NCBI GenBank assembly: GCA_963821275.1
Contig: CAWGDF010000011.1
Span: forward strand, 496,001-560,000
Direction: 5' to 3'
Source of the DNA: JACVRW01 sp963821275
GTDB taxonomy: Bacteria > Actinomycetota > Thermoleophilia > Solirubrobacterales > Thermoleophilaceae
Length of the DNA: 64,000 bases
Below are positions 33,573 through 42,079 of the stretch, one piece after another. Position numbers and translations under genes: made by a program. The first letter of the stretch is position 1. Every line of letters begins with the position of its first letter. Under the pieces are notes generated by a model that made no database searches, was not told the DNA's origin, and saw only the letters and a program-made list of their open reading frames with translations.

Positions 33573-33920
33573 TCACAGGCGGTCCGGGCACGGCCGGCTG
33601 GTAGCGCTTCCGCGCGCGCCCGCCCGCGGCCGCACCGTCCGGGCCATCCAGGCGTCCAGCCGCTTGAGGTCCTTCTTGCCCCAGGTCAGCCCGTAGAGGA
33701 GAAGCGCCGCGATGAACAGCGTGTACCCGCTCACCTGGCCGCTGGCGGCGAAGTCCCAGACTCCGAGCGCGAGGATCCCCGCCGTGTCCAGCACCACGCC
33801 GACCACGAACCAGCGCGTTATGCCCTCCAGCCCGAAGCGGTAGCGCAGTACGAGAAAGGCGGCCAACATGATCCAGAAGCCGGCCTCGAGGGCGATGGCG
33901 AGTATCCACTTGATCTCCAT
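33573..33920 (-). CDS. Small integral membrane protein, probable TetR target
   Basis: 115 residues with three or four transmembrane segments (ILAIALEAGFWIMLAAFLVL, WFVVGVVLDTAGILALGVW, GYTLFIAALLLYGLTWGKK) and a basic cytoplasmic C-terminus. The ATG at 33920 is preferred over an upstream start at 33956, because the palindrome at 33930-33949 would then fall inside the coding region. It is divergent from the TetR gene with the operator between them, the classic layout of a TetR-controlled membrane or efflux-type gene. Family not recognised. Confidence 0.68.
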   Translation of the reverse strand: MEIKWILAIALEAGFWIMLAAFLVLRYRFGLEGITRWFVVGVVLDTAGILALGVWDFAASGQVSGYTLFIAALLLYGLTWGKKDLKRLDAWMARTVRPRAGARGSATSRPCPDRL

Positions 33921-33929
33921 GGGTTGTTT

Positions 33930-33949
33930 TATATCAAACGTCTGATATA
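33930..33949. promoter_or_regulatory. TetR operator between divergent genes
   Basis: 20-base palindrome with perfect 7-base arms TATATCA / TGATATA and a central ACGT. It is AT-rich in a region of over 70% GC and lies 9 bases from one start codon and 12 from the other. The size and symmetry fit a TetR dimer site that controls both genes. Binding is inferred. Confidence 0.75.
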
Positions 33950-33961
33950 GAATCAAGCGAG

Positions 33962-34574
33962 ATGCCGAAGGTCGTAGATCACGACGCCCGCCGCGCGGAG
34001 CTGGCCGAGGCGGTGTGGCGCCTGGCCTCGAGGGAGGGGCTCGAAGCCGTCACCGTGCGGCGGGTGGCCGCCGAGGCGGGCTGGTCCACCGGGGCGCTGG
34101 TGCACTACTTCCGGGACAAGGAGGAGCTGGTCCTCTTCGCCTTCCAGACCGTGGCCGACCGCGCCGGCGGGCGGATCGCCCGGGCGGCGGAGCGCATCAC
34201 CGACCCCGTCGAGCTTTTGCGAGCGACGCTCGCTGAGATGCTCCCACTCGACGCCGAGCGCCAGGCGGAGGTGAGGGTGTGGTTCGCCTTCTTGGGGCTC
34301 GCCCTCACCCGGCCGACGCTGGCTCGCGCCCAACGGGACGCGTACCGAGCCTGTCGCGGCTTTCTCGCTGACACGCTGGCCGCGGCCCAGGCCGAGGATC
34401 GCATCGAGCCCGACCTGGACTGCGGCCGCGAGGCCGCGGCTCTGGTCGCCCTGGTGGACGGGCTGGCGGTCCAGGCGGCGTTCGAACCCAAGAGCCTCGG
34501 CCCGAAGCGCATCATTGGAGATCGTCGACGCCCAGCTCGACCGGCTGGAGACGCGCGAGCCGGCCGCGCCCTAG
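33962..34574 (+). CDS. TetR/AcrR-family regulator (frameshift near C-terminus)
   Basis: About 203 residues when repaired. N-terminal HTH VTVRRVAAEAGWSTGALVHY followed by FRDKEELVLFAF is typical, and a helical ligand domain (about 60-190) follows. As given, the frame runs on without stop into mtnA, but removing one G at about 34516-34519 yields the ending EIVDAQLDRLETREPAAP and a TAG at 34572-34574, a natural TetR end. So the apparent TetR-MtnA fusion is almost surely an extra-base artefact. BetI-like C-terminal features suggest a small ligand. The operator is directly upstream, so the gene is likely autoregulated. Confidence 0.8.
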
Positions 34575-34588
34575 TAGCGTCGGCGGCC

Positions 34589-35545
34589 GTGCCCGCGTCC
34601 GCCGGCAGCGCCAGCGCCGTGCCACTGCGCTTCGAGGACGGAGCGTTGCTGGTGCTCGACCAGCGCGCCCTGCCGGCCCAGGAGCGCTGGATCCGCTGTG
34701 ACTCGCCCGAGCAGGTGGCCGACTGCATACGCACGCTGGCCGTGCGCGGGGCGCCGGCGATCGGGGTGGCCGCGGCCTACGGGATGGCGCTGGCCTCCGA
34801 CCGGCCGGCGGTGGCCGCGCTCCTGCTCGACACCCGTCCGACCGCGGTGAACCTCGCCTGGGCGATCGAGCGCTGCCTCAAGGCCGCCGATCCGCTGGCG
34901 GAGGCTCGCCGGATCCATGCCGAGCAGGAGCAGGCCGACCGCCGGCTGGCCGCCGCGGGCGCAGACCGCTTCAGGGAAGGCGACCGTGTGCTCACCCACT
35001 GCAACGCCGGCGCCCTGGCGACGGCCGGCTTCGGCACGGCCGGCGGGGTGCTGCTCGCCGCCTGGGAGCTGGGGCGGCTGGAGCTCGTATGGGTGGGCGA
35101 GACCCGCCCATTGCTCCAGGGCGCGCGCCTGACCGCTTGGGAGCTGCGCCGCGCGGGTGTTCCCCATCGGGTGATCGCCGACGCGGCAGCCGGCGGCCTA
35201 ATCGCCCAGGGGCTGGCGGACCGCGTCGTAGTGGGCGCGGACCGGATCGCCGCCAACGGCGATGTCGCCAACAAGGTCGGCACCTATCCGCTGGCGGTGC
35301 TCGCCGCCCGCCATGACGTGCCCTTCTACGTCGCCGCCCCGCTGTCGACCATCGACCCCGCGACCCCGGACGGCGCCCGCATCCCGATCGAGGAGCGGGC
35401 TCCGGAGGAGGTCTCCGAGACAAGCGCCGCCTACAACCCGGCCTTCGACGTCACCCCGGCCGCCCTGGTGACAGCGATCTTCACCGAGGCAGGAGTGCTC
35501 GAGCCACCCTACGAGGAGTCGATAGCGCGTGCGCGCCCGCGCTGA
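34589..35545 (+). CDS. mtnA: S-methyl-5-thioribose-1-phosphate isomerase (MtnA-like)
   Basis: 318 residues. Isomerises methylthioribose 1-phosphate to methylthioribulose 1-phosphate (also acts on 5-deoxyribose 1-phosphate in some bacteria). Motifs: IRTLAVRGAPAIGVAAAYGM, LTHCNAGALATAGFGTA (catalytic Cys), VWVGETRPLLQGARLTAWEL and VVGADRIAANGDVANKVGTY (catalytic Asp). The length is slightly under the usual 340-370. GTG at 34589 is chosen because the upstream part of the frame belongs to TetR. The 3' end overlaps the aldolase gene by 17 bases. Together they fit the methylthio/deoxy-ribose salvage scheme. Confidence 0.9.
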   Translation: MPASAGSASAVPLRFEDGALLVLDQRALPAQERWIRCDSPEQVADCIRTLAVRGAPAIGVAAAYGMALASDRPAVAALLLDTRPTAVNLAWAIERCLKAADPLAEARRIHAEQEQADRRLAAAGADRFREGDRVLTHCNAGALATAGFGTAGGVLLAAWELGRLELVWVGETRPLLQGARLTAWELRRAGVPHRVIADAAAGGLIAQGLADRVVVGADRIAANGDVANKVGTYPLAVLAARHDVPFYVAAPLSTIDPATPDGARIPIEERAPEEVSETSAAYNPAFDVTPAALVTAIFTEAGVLEPPYEESIARARPR

Positions 35546-37050
35546 CGTAGCCGACACCGCGCGGGAGATGCACCGGCTCGGCCTCGTAGCCGGCACTGCC
35601 GGCAACGTGAGCGTGCGCGACGACGACGGCATCCACATCACCCCGAGTGCCCTGCGCTACGAGCACATGACCGAAGCGGACGTCGTCACCCTCGATCCGG
35701 CCGGCACGCAAATAGCGGGCGAGCGCGAGCCCTCGAGCGAGCGCCGAGTGCACCTGGCCGTCTACGCCGCCCGGCCGGACGTGCGCGCCATCGTCCACAC
35801 CCACAGCGGGCACGCCACGGCCTGGAGCACCATCGGCCGGCCGCTGATGACCCCCGCCATCGAGCGGGCGGCCGGAGACGCGGTCGAGGTGGCGCCCCGG
35901 GCCCAGGCGGGTACGCAGGCGATCGCCGCGGCGACGGTCGACGCGCTGGGCGACCGCGCCGCCGCCCTGCTCGAGGGTCACGGCGTGCTCGCCGTGGATC
36001 GCGCGCCCGGCCGCGCCCTGGAGCTGTCCAGCCTGCTCGAGCGCGAGGCTCGCAGCGCCTGGCTTGCCCACGGCCTCGACGCGCACGCCCACCTGGCGGT
36101 CGCAGCACGCCCGCTGGTGCTGGGCATCGGCGGCGGCGGGCGACGTGGTCGGCGCGCTGGCCACGGCCGAGCTGTGCCGCACCGAGTACGGCGCCCGGCC
36201 CGTGGTGGGCGGCGTGAGCTGGGAGCGGCGCCCGGTCGACCCGCTCCCCGGGCCCCGGCCCGTGGCGGAGATCGAGGGCGCTCGCGGGCTCGCCCCCGGC
36301 GTGCTCGCCGCCTCGGCCGGCACCCACGTGCGGGCCAGCGGCGTGCGCTTCGCCGAGTCGAACATGGCCGCCCTGCTGGGCGAGGAGGTCGTGCTGGTCG
36401 ACCCCCACGACGGCCCCGTCGCGATCGCGGCCGGTCTCCGCACTGCGATGAGCCGGCTCGACTGCGACCTGGCGCTCTTCATCGACGTCGGTGGAGATGC
36501 GCTGGCTCGCGGGGACGAGCCGGGCCTCGCCAGCCCGCTCTGCGACGCCCTGATGCTCGCCGCGGCGGTGCAGCTCCAGGAGGGAGGCGGCCCCCCGGTG
36601 CTGGGCGGCATCTTCGGCGTGGGCTGTGACGGCGAGCTGACGCCGGCCGAGGTGTTCCGGCGTCTGGACGAGGTCGCCGCCGCCGGTGGCCGGGCCGTGC
36701 CGCCGCCAGGCCGCCTGACACCGGCCGTGGCAGCGCGACTGGACGAGGCGGTGCGCGCGGTGCCCACGGAGGCGAGCGCGATGGCGCTGCGGGCCTACCG
36801 CGGCGAGTCGGGGACCAGGACCATCCGCGCCGGCCGGCGGACCGTCCAGCTGACGCGCGAGGCGGCCAACACGTGGTTCTTCGACCCCGGGGTGGCCGTC
36901 GCGGCGACGGCCCGGCTGGCGGCCGCGGTGCGGGAGGTCGCGGACCTGGAAGCGGCCAACGAGGCGCTGCACGCGCTGGGGGTTCGCACGGAGCTGGACT
37001 ACGAACGTGACCGGGCGCACACAAGCCCGCCCGCGAGCGCGCAACAGTGA
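35529..37050 (+). CDS. Class II aldolase joined to a DUF1152 domain (frameshift at the junction)
   Basis: The first 200 residues form a class II aldolase/adducin domain: LVAGTAGNVSVRDDDGIHIT, the zinc-site region VHTHSGHATAWST and the third ligand in LLEGHGVLAV. The same frame continues with PLVLGIGGGG, the start of DUF1152. Then the frame shifts by one base at about 36138-36141, and the next frame carries DVVGALATAELCRTEY to the end, about 300 residues of DUF1152 (DCDLALFIDVGGDALARGD, LGGIFGVGCDGELTP). Removing one G gives a 506-residue fusion. The aldolase fits the DHAP-shunt enzyme downstream of MtnA. Separate proteins in the real genome cannot be excluded. Confidence 0.72.
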
Positions 37051-37054
37051 CTGT

Positions 37055-37564
37055 GTGCTCAGCCGACTTCCCGATGGAGCCCCGGTGCTCGTCCGCCCCA
37101 TCCGGCCGGACGACAAGTGCATGCTGGAGACGGGTCTGCGGCATCTGTCAAGGGAAAGCGTGCAGCGGCGATTTCTCGCCCCCAAGACGCGCTTCAGCCG
37201 CGCCGAGCTGCGCTACCTGACCGAGGTCGACGGCCGCGACCACGCGGCGCTGGTGGCCGAGTACCCCGGCCATCCCGTTCGCCGCCTCATCGGAGTGGCC
37301 CGCTACGTGCGCCTGCACGACGATCGCGACGCGGCCGAGGTGGCGATCGTGGTGGCCGACGACTGGCAGCGCCGCGGTCTCGGCTCACTACTGGCCGAGG
37401 AGCTGGCCGCGGTGGCACGGCGGTCGGGCGTCCGCCGCTTCACCGCCACGATGGCCAGCGACAACGTCCCGGCCCACCGCCTGATGCACAAGCTCACCGC
37501 GCAGCTGGAGCACCACCACACGGGCGGCGGGCTCGACGAGGTCGTGCTGAACCTCGCCGCCTGA
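37055..37564 (+). CDS. GNAT-family acetyltransferase
   Basis: 169 residues. GNAT fold: VLVRPIRPDDKCMLETGLRH at the start, the acetyl-CoA P-loop VADDWQRRGLGSLLAEELAA with Q/RxxGxG/A in QRRGLG, and a C-terminal strand (VRRFTATMASDNVPAHRLMHK). Expected to acetylate an amine of unknown identity. The GTG at 37055 is 4 bases after the DUF1152 stop; a longer frame from 37007 would overlap the previous gene by 44 bases. Last gene of the TetR-mtnA operon; convergent with korB after 22 bases. Confidence 0.85.
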   Translation: MLSRLPDGAPVLVRPIRPDDKCMLETGLRHLSRESVQRRFLAPKTRFSRAELRYLTEVDGRDHAALVAEYPGHPVRRLIGVARYVRLHDDRDAAEVAIVVADDWQRRGLGSLLAEELAAVARRSGVRRFTATMASDNVPAHRLMHKLTAQLEHHHTGGGLDEVVLNLAA

Positions 37565-37586
37565 GCGGCCCGGCGCCCCTACGCGC

Positions 37587-38630
37587 TCAGGAGACCGTCC
37601 AGGTCTCCCCGCCGTGCAGCAGTCGCTCGAGCTCCTCCGGCCCCGCCTGGGCCGACGCCTCCTCGAGCTCGAGCGCCAGCTCGTGACCGTAGACCGGGCG
37701 CGTGACGCTCCGGAACACGCCGATGGGCGTGGGACCCGTCGGGCGCGCGGCCAGGTGGGCGAGCTCGAACGCCAGGCTGGGCTCCTCCCGTGCCGCGTCG
37801 TGGACGAGCAGGTCGTCCTCGCCCACATCGGCCACGTTCACGAGCTCGAGCCGGCCGTCGCTTCCTCGCGCGACCCCGCGCTCACCGTCGGCACCGAAGC
37901 GCACCGGCTCGCCGTGCTCGAGCCGGATCTGGTTCAGCTCGCGCTGGCCCTTGGCCCGCACGGCGTCGAAGGCCCCGTCGTTGAAGACGTTGCAGTTCTG
38001 GTAGATCTCGACGAAGGCGGCGCCCTCGTGCGCCGCGGCGGCGCGCAGCGTCGCCGCGAGGTGGGCCTTGTCGGTGTCGACCGTGCGCGCGACGAAGGTG
38101 GCCTCGGCCCCGAGCGCCAGCGACACCGGGTTGAAGGGATGGTCCTGCGAGCCGAAGGGGGTGGACTTCGTAACCTTCCCCTCTTCGCTCGTGGGCGAGT
38201 ACTGGCCCTTGGTCAGGCCGTAGATCTGGTTGTTGAACAGCAGGATCTTCACCGGCACGTTGCGGCGGAGCGAATGGATCAGGTGGTTGCCGCCGATGGA
38301 GAGCGCGTCGCCGTCGCCGGTGACGACCCACACCGACAGGTCGGGGCGCGACGTCGCCACACCGGTGGCCAGCGCGGGTGCGCGGCCGTGGATGCCGTGC
38401 ATCCCGTAGGTGTCCATGTAGTAGACGAAGCGCCCGGCGCAGCCGATGCCCGTGACGAACACGATCCGGTCGCGCGGGATGCCCAGCTCGGGCATGAACG
38501 ACTGGACCGAGGCCAGGACGGCGTAGTCGCCGCACCCGGGGCACCAGCGGGTCTCCTGGTCGGAGGAGAAGTCCGCCTTGGTGAGCTTGAGCACGTCACC
38601 GCCGTTGCCGCTGCCGCCGTTCGCGCTCAT
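37587..38630 (-). CDS. korB: 2-oxoglutarate:ferredoxin oxidoreductase, beta subunit (KorB)
   Basis: 347 residues. Thiamine-diphosphate-binding half of a 2-oxoacid:ferredoxin oxidoreductase. The iron-sulfur CxxC is in WCPGCGDYAVL near residue 25, with more Cys in GIGCAGRFVYY and YQNCNVF. The TPP motif is VVTGDGDALSIGGNH, followed by LLFNNQIYGLTKGQ. The C-terminal extension (roughly 70 residues) is typical of KorB in Actinobacteria. The ATG overlaps the korA stop by 4 bases, so the two are translated as a pair. Runs 2-oxoglutarate to succinyl-CoA with reduced ferredoxin. Confidence 0.93.
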   Translation of the reverse strand: MSANGGSGNGGDVLKLTKADFSSDQETRWCPGCGDYAVLASVQSFMPELGIPRDRIVFVTGIGCAGRFVYYMDTYGMHGIHGRAPALATGVATSRPDLSVWVVTGDGDALSIGGNHLIHSLRRNVPVKILLFNNQIYGLTKGQYSPTSEEGKVTKSTPFGSQDHPFNPVSLALGAEATFVARTVDTDKAHLAATLRAAAAHEGAAFVEIYQNCNVFNDGAFDAVRAKGQRELNQIRLEHGEPVRFGADGERGVARGSDGRLELVNVADVGEDDLLVHDAAREEPSLAFELAHLAARPTGPTPIGVFRSVTRPVYGHELALELEEASAQAGPEELERLLHGGETWTVS

Positions 38631-40459
38631 CCCACGCGCTCCGTGATCTCGTCGATCATGTCGCGAGTGAAGATCGGAAGACCGTCGACCTTGCGGAAGC
38701 TCTCCACCCCGACCAGATACTCGGCTCGCAGCAGCTTGGCCAGCTGGCCCATGTTCATCTCCGGGACGAGCACCCGCTCGTAGCTCTTCAGGACCTCCTC
38801 GACGTTACCCGGCAGCGGGTTCAGGTGCCTGAGGTGGGCCGTCGCCACCTTGATGCCCAGCTCGCGCCGGACCCGGCGTGCGGCGCCCTGGATCGCGCCG
38901 TAGGTCGAGCCCCAGCCGAGCACCAGCAGCGTGGCATCCTCGTCGGGGTCGTCCACCTCGATGTCGGGAACCCGCACGCGCGCGATCCGGTCCGCGCGTA
39001 GCTGGGTCATGTGGGCGTGGTTGGTCGAGTCGTAGGAGATGTTGCCCGTCACGTCCTCCTTCTCCAGCCCGCCTATGCGGTGGCGCAGCCCCGGCGTGCC
39101 CGGCACGGCCCACGGGCGGGCCAGGTTCTCGTCGCGCGCGTAGGGAAAGAAGCCCGAGGGGTCGGTGGCCAGGTTCGGGTCGATGGGCGGCAGCGTGCCC
39201 ACGTCGGGCAGCTGCCAGGGCTCCGAGGAGTTGGCCAGGAAGGTGTCGGAGAGCAGGATCACCGGCGTGCGGTGGGTGATCGCGATCCGCGCCGCCTCGA
39301 TCGCCGAGTCGAAGCAGTTCGAGGGCGTGCAGGCCGCGACCACGGGCAGCGGCGACTCCCCGTGGCGGCCGTAGAGAGCCATCATCAGGTCGGCGGCCTC
39401 GGTCTTGGTGGGCATGCCGGTCGACGGGCCGGCGCGCTGCACGTCGATCACGACCAGCGGCAGCTCGAGGGCCACCGCCAGCCCGATCGTCTCGGCCTTG
39501 AGGTCCATCCCGGGCCCGCTCGTGGCCGTGACCCCCAGATGCCCGGCGAACGACGCGCCGAGCGCCATGTTGACCGCCGCGATCTCGTCCTCGGCCTGGA
39601 TCGTCCGCACGCCCATCTTGCGGTGGCGGGAGAGGGCGTGCAGGAGCTCGGAGGCCGGCGTGATCGGATAGCTCGCGTAGAACAGCTGGAGGCCGGACAG
39701 CACGCTGGCGCCGATCAGGCCGTAGGCGAGGGCCTGGGTGCCGTTGATGTTGCGGTAGGTGCCGGGGGGCGCGGGCGCCGCGTCCACCTCGTAGTGAACG
39801 GCGAGCAGCTCTGCCGTCTCGCCGAAGTTGTAGCCCGCCCGGAAGGCAGCCAGGTTGGCGTCGCGCAGTTGCGGCTTGTCCTCGAACTTCTTCTCCACCC
39901 AGTCGATGGTCGGCCGGGTCGGGCGGCCGTACATCCACGAGACCAGGCCGAGGGCGAAGAGGTTCTTGCAGCGGGCGGCGTCGCGCGCGCTGACGCCGTC
40001 GATCTCCTCGGTGGCGCGGACGGTCATCGAGGTCATGGGGACGCGGAAGAGCTGATAGTCGTCGAGTGAGCCGTCCTCGAGGGGATTCGACTCGTATCCG
40101 GCCTTGCGCAGGTTGTGGTCGGTGAAGCCGTCCTGATTGACGATCACCGTCCCGCCCTTCTCCAGCGAGCCGACCTGGGTGATCAGCGCGGCGGGGTTCA
40201 TCGCCACCAGTACGTTCGGGCTGTCTCCCGGGGTGAGGATGTCGCGCGAGGCGAAGTGGATCTGGAACGCGGATACCCCATGCGGGGTGCCGGCGGGGGC
40301 CCGGATCTCGGCCGGAAAGTCGGGCAGCGTGGCCAAGTCGTTGCCTACGACGGCGGTGGCGTCGGTGAAGCGGCTGCCGGTGAGCTGCATTCCATCGCCC
40401 GAGTCCCCCGCAAAGCGGACAACCACGCGATCGAGCTTCTCGACGGTCTTGGGCTCCAT
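38627..40459 (-). CDS. korA: 2-oxoglutarate:ferredoxin oxidoreductase, fused gamma-alpha subunit (KorA)
   Basis: 610 residues. N-terminal gamma domain (VVVRFAGDSGDGMQLTGSRF, FPAEIRAPAGTPHGVSAFQI) of about 190 residues, then the alpha domain with YASYPITPASELLHALS, TSGPGMDLKAETIGLAVALE and the typical QRAGPSTGMPTKTEAADL. This gamma-alpha fusion is the KorA form found in mycobacteria and relatives. There is no separate delta ferredoxin subunit next door. korA comes first, then korB. Start ATG 40459 gives a normal N-terminus MEPKTVEKLDRVVVRF. Confidence 0.94.
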   Translation of the reverse strand: MEPKTVEKLDRVVVRFAGDSGDGMQLTGSRFTDATAVVGNDLATLPDFPAEIRAPAGTPHGVSAFQIHFASRDILTPGDSPNVLVAMNPAALITQVGSLEKGGTVIVNQDGFTDHNLRKAGYESNPLEDGSLDDYQLFRVPMTSMTVRATEEIDGVSARDAARCKNLFALGLVSWMYGRPTRPTIDWVEKKFEDKPQLRDANLAAFRAGYNFGETAELLAVHYEVDAAPAPPGTYRNINGTQALAYGLIGASVLSGLQLFYASYPITPASELLHALSRHRKMGVRTIQAEDEIAAVNMALGASFAGHLGVTATSGPGMDLKAETIGLAVALELPLVVIDVQRAGPSTGMPTKTEAADLMMALYGRHGESPLPVVAACTPSNCFDSAIEAARIAITHRTPVILLSDTFLANSSEPWQLPDVGTLPPIDPNLATDPSGFFPYARDENLARPWAVPGTPGLRHRIGGLEKEDVTGNISYDSTNHAHMTQLRADRIARVRVPDIEVDDPDEDATLLVLGWGSTYGAIQGAARRVRRELGIKVATAHLRHLNPLPGNVEEVLKSYERVLVPEMNMGQLAKLLRAEYLVGVESFRKVDGLPIFTRDMIDEITERVG

Positions 40460-40499
40460 TTGGGGTATCGCAGTTCGAGTGTACCCGGGGCGCAGGCGC

Positions 40500-41969
40500 T
40501 TAACGGCGCCTGATTGGAGGCGGCCGCCAGGAACCCCTGAGCACCGAGCGCCGCGGCTCGTAGAGCCGCATGATCACCCTGAAACGGCCTTGGGGTGAGG
40601 GCAGCCAGTTCGCGTGGGCGGCGGCGTCCGCCGGGGCCCGGTGTTGGAGGTGGAGCGTAAGGGAACCGTCGGGGCTCCGGCGCAGCCCGCGGGTGCGGTC
40701 ACCGATCGCGTAGCGGTCGATCGGGTTCGCGTAGAGGTAGCTGGCGCTGTTGTACATCGTGAGCGACCAGAAGGCGCCCACCGGCGGCAGCTGTCCGCGC
40801 GGGAAGCGCAGCGTGTAGCGGTAGCGGCCGCGGAGCGGGCGGCCGCGGCTGTCGCTGAACCCATACGGGTAGACGGTCTCGGCCGGGGTGTTGGCGCCCA
40901 GGGCGATGCGGGCCACCAGGGCGCGGCCGAGGTAGTTGCGGCCGTAGTCCCCCACGTACGGTCTGGGCACCAGCCAGCCGTTGTTGCGCCGGCGGCTCGA
41001 TGCGTTGGCGCGTCTCAGCGCGTGCGCAAGCAGCCGCGCGCCGGCGCTCGGCGCCGCGGCGAGAGCGGCGCGCACGCCGCCCTCGGCCTCGCGGGAAGGA
41101 GTGCGACCGGGGCCGATCCCGGCGGCCCGGAAGGCACGCAGCGCACAGGCGTCGCTCGGCGCCGGCGGCTGGTCGGCCAGCAGCGCCCCGAGCCCGTCGA
41201 AGAAGGCGAGGCGGGACGGGACCCGAACGGGCGGAAGGCGGTCCGGGAAGCCGGGCAGGACCAGGGACGGCTCACGCCGGCCGGCCTCCCAGCTCCCCAG
41301 GGGGGTCACGGTGTAGCCCCGCAGGAGCGGGACCACGCCGGCCAGGTCGGCCTCGTCCTGAACGAGTGTCCGCCCGAGCAGCCAGACCGTGTCGGTCGGG
41401 CTTCGGACGCGCCGCAGCCCGGCGGGCAGCGGCCCGTCGTAGCCCGGCGGCACGACGACGAACGAGCCCGCCCGCGTGCCGGTGGTCCGCCGGCCGATGT
41501 AGCCGATCGTGTTGGAGTAGAGGTCGAGCAGCTGGAGGACGTAGTAGCGGCCGGCGGTGTCGGGCACGTCGATCACCACCGGCCCGCCGGACAGCTCGAG
41601 ACGTCCGAGGCTGTAGCTGGTGTCGACGTTCGGCGCCACGATCGTCCGCACGCCGGGCCGGACGAGGGCGGCGATGCTGACGATCCGGTTCGCCGAGAAG
41701 CGCTTGACGGTCTCATGGACGGTCAGAGGCGGCAGGCCGTAGATCCAGGCCGCCACCCCGGCGGAGAAGGCGCGGCGGGCGGGCCCTCCGGCTGAGCGGT
41801 GACGGGCGGCGAAGCGCTGTTCGGCCCGGGCCAGCGCGGGTCCGTACAGCCCGCGCTCGCCGGCGGCGCTCACGCCCAGGGCACAGCCGGGCACGCTCGG
41901 CGTCGCGGCCGCCGCCACTGCAGGCAGAAGGGCGGCCGCGAGCAGAACGGGGACGATCCCGCGAAGCAC
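40500..41969 (-). CDS. Secreted DUF1254/DUF1214 protein
   Basis: 489 residues. Signal peptide (MLRGIVPVLLAAALLPAVAA, cleavage near AAAAT), then a DUF1254 domain (FSAGVAAWIYGLPPLTVHE, IVAPNVDTSYSLGRLELSGG, VVIDVPDTAGRYYVLQLLD) and a C-terminal DUF1214 domain (ALGANTPAETVYPYGFSDS, GAFWSLTMYNSASYLYANP). The domain order is the family norm. Exported and soluble in the cell wall space; function unknown. Same strand as korA but 40 bases upstream, and divergent from pntA by 110 bases. Last residues are Arg/Pro-rich (SWRPPPIRRR). Confidence 0.86.
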   Translation of the reverse strand: MLRGIVPVLLAAALLPAVAAAATPSVPGCALGVSAAGERGLYGPALARAEQRFAARHRSAGGPARRAFSAGVAAWIYGLPPLTVHETVKRFSANRIVSIAALVRPGVRTIVAPNVDTSYSLGRLELSGGPVVIDVPDTAGRYYVLQLLDLYSNTIGYIGRRTTGTRAGSFVVVPPGYDGPLPAGLRRVRSPTDTVWLLGRTLVQDEADLAGVVPLLRGYTVTPLGSWEAGRREPSLVLPGFPDRLPPVRVPSRLAFFDGLGALLADQPPAPSDACALRAFRAAGIGPGRTPSREAEGGVRAALAAAPSAGARLLAHALRRANASSRRRNNGWLVPRPYVGDYGRNYLGRALVARIALGANTPAETVYPYGFSDSRGRPLRGRYRYTLRFPRGQLPPVGAFWSLTMYNSASYLYANPIDRYAIGDRTRGLRRSPDGSLTLHLQHRAPADAAAHANWLPSPQGRFRVIMRLYEPRRSVLRGSWRPPPIRRR

Positions 41970-42079
41970 GGCGGGCAGTGTAGGAGGAGGCGGGACGCCG
42001 GGCGCCGGGCCGCGGGCGCCGGCGCCGCGCCTCTCGCGAGGCTCGGTTAGAGTGCCGCGCCCCGACCGGTCGCGCGCAC

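Noticed and set aside
34481..34500. GTTCGAA as a tRNA T-loop
   Set aside because: It lies inside the TetR coding frame and no cloverleaf can be drawn around it.
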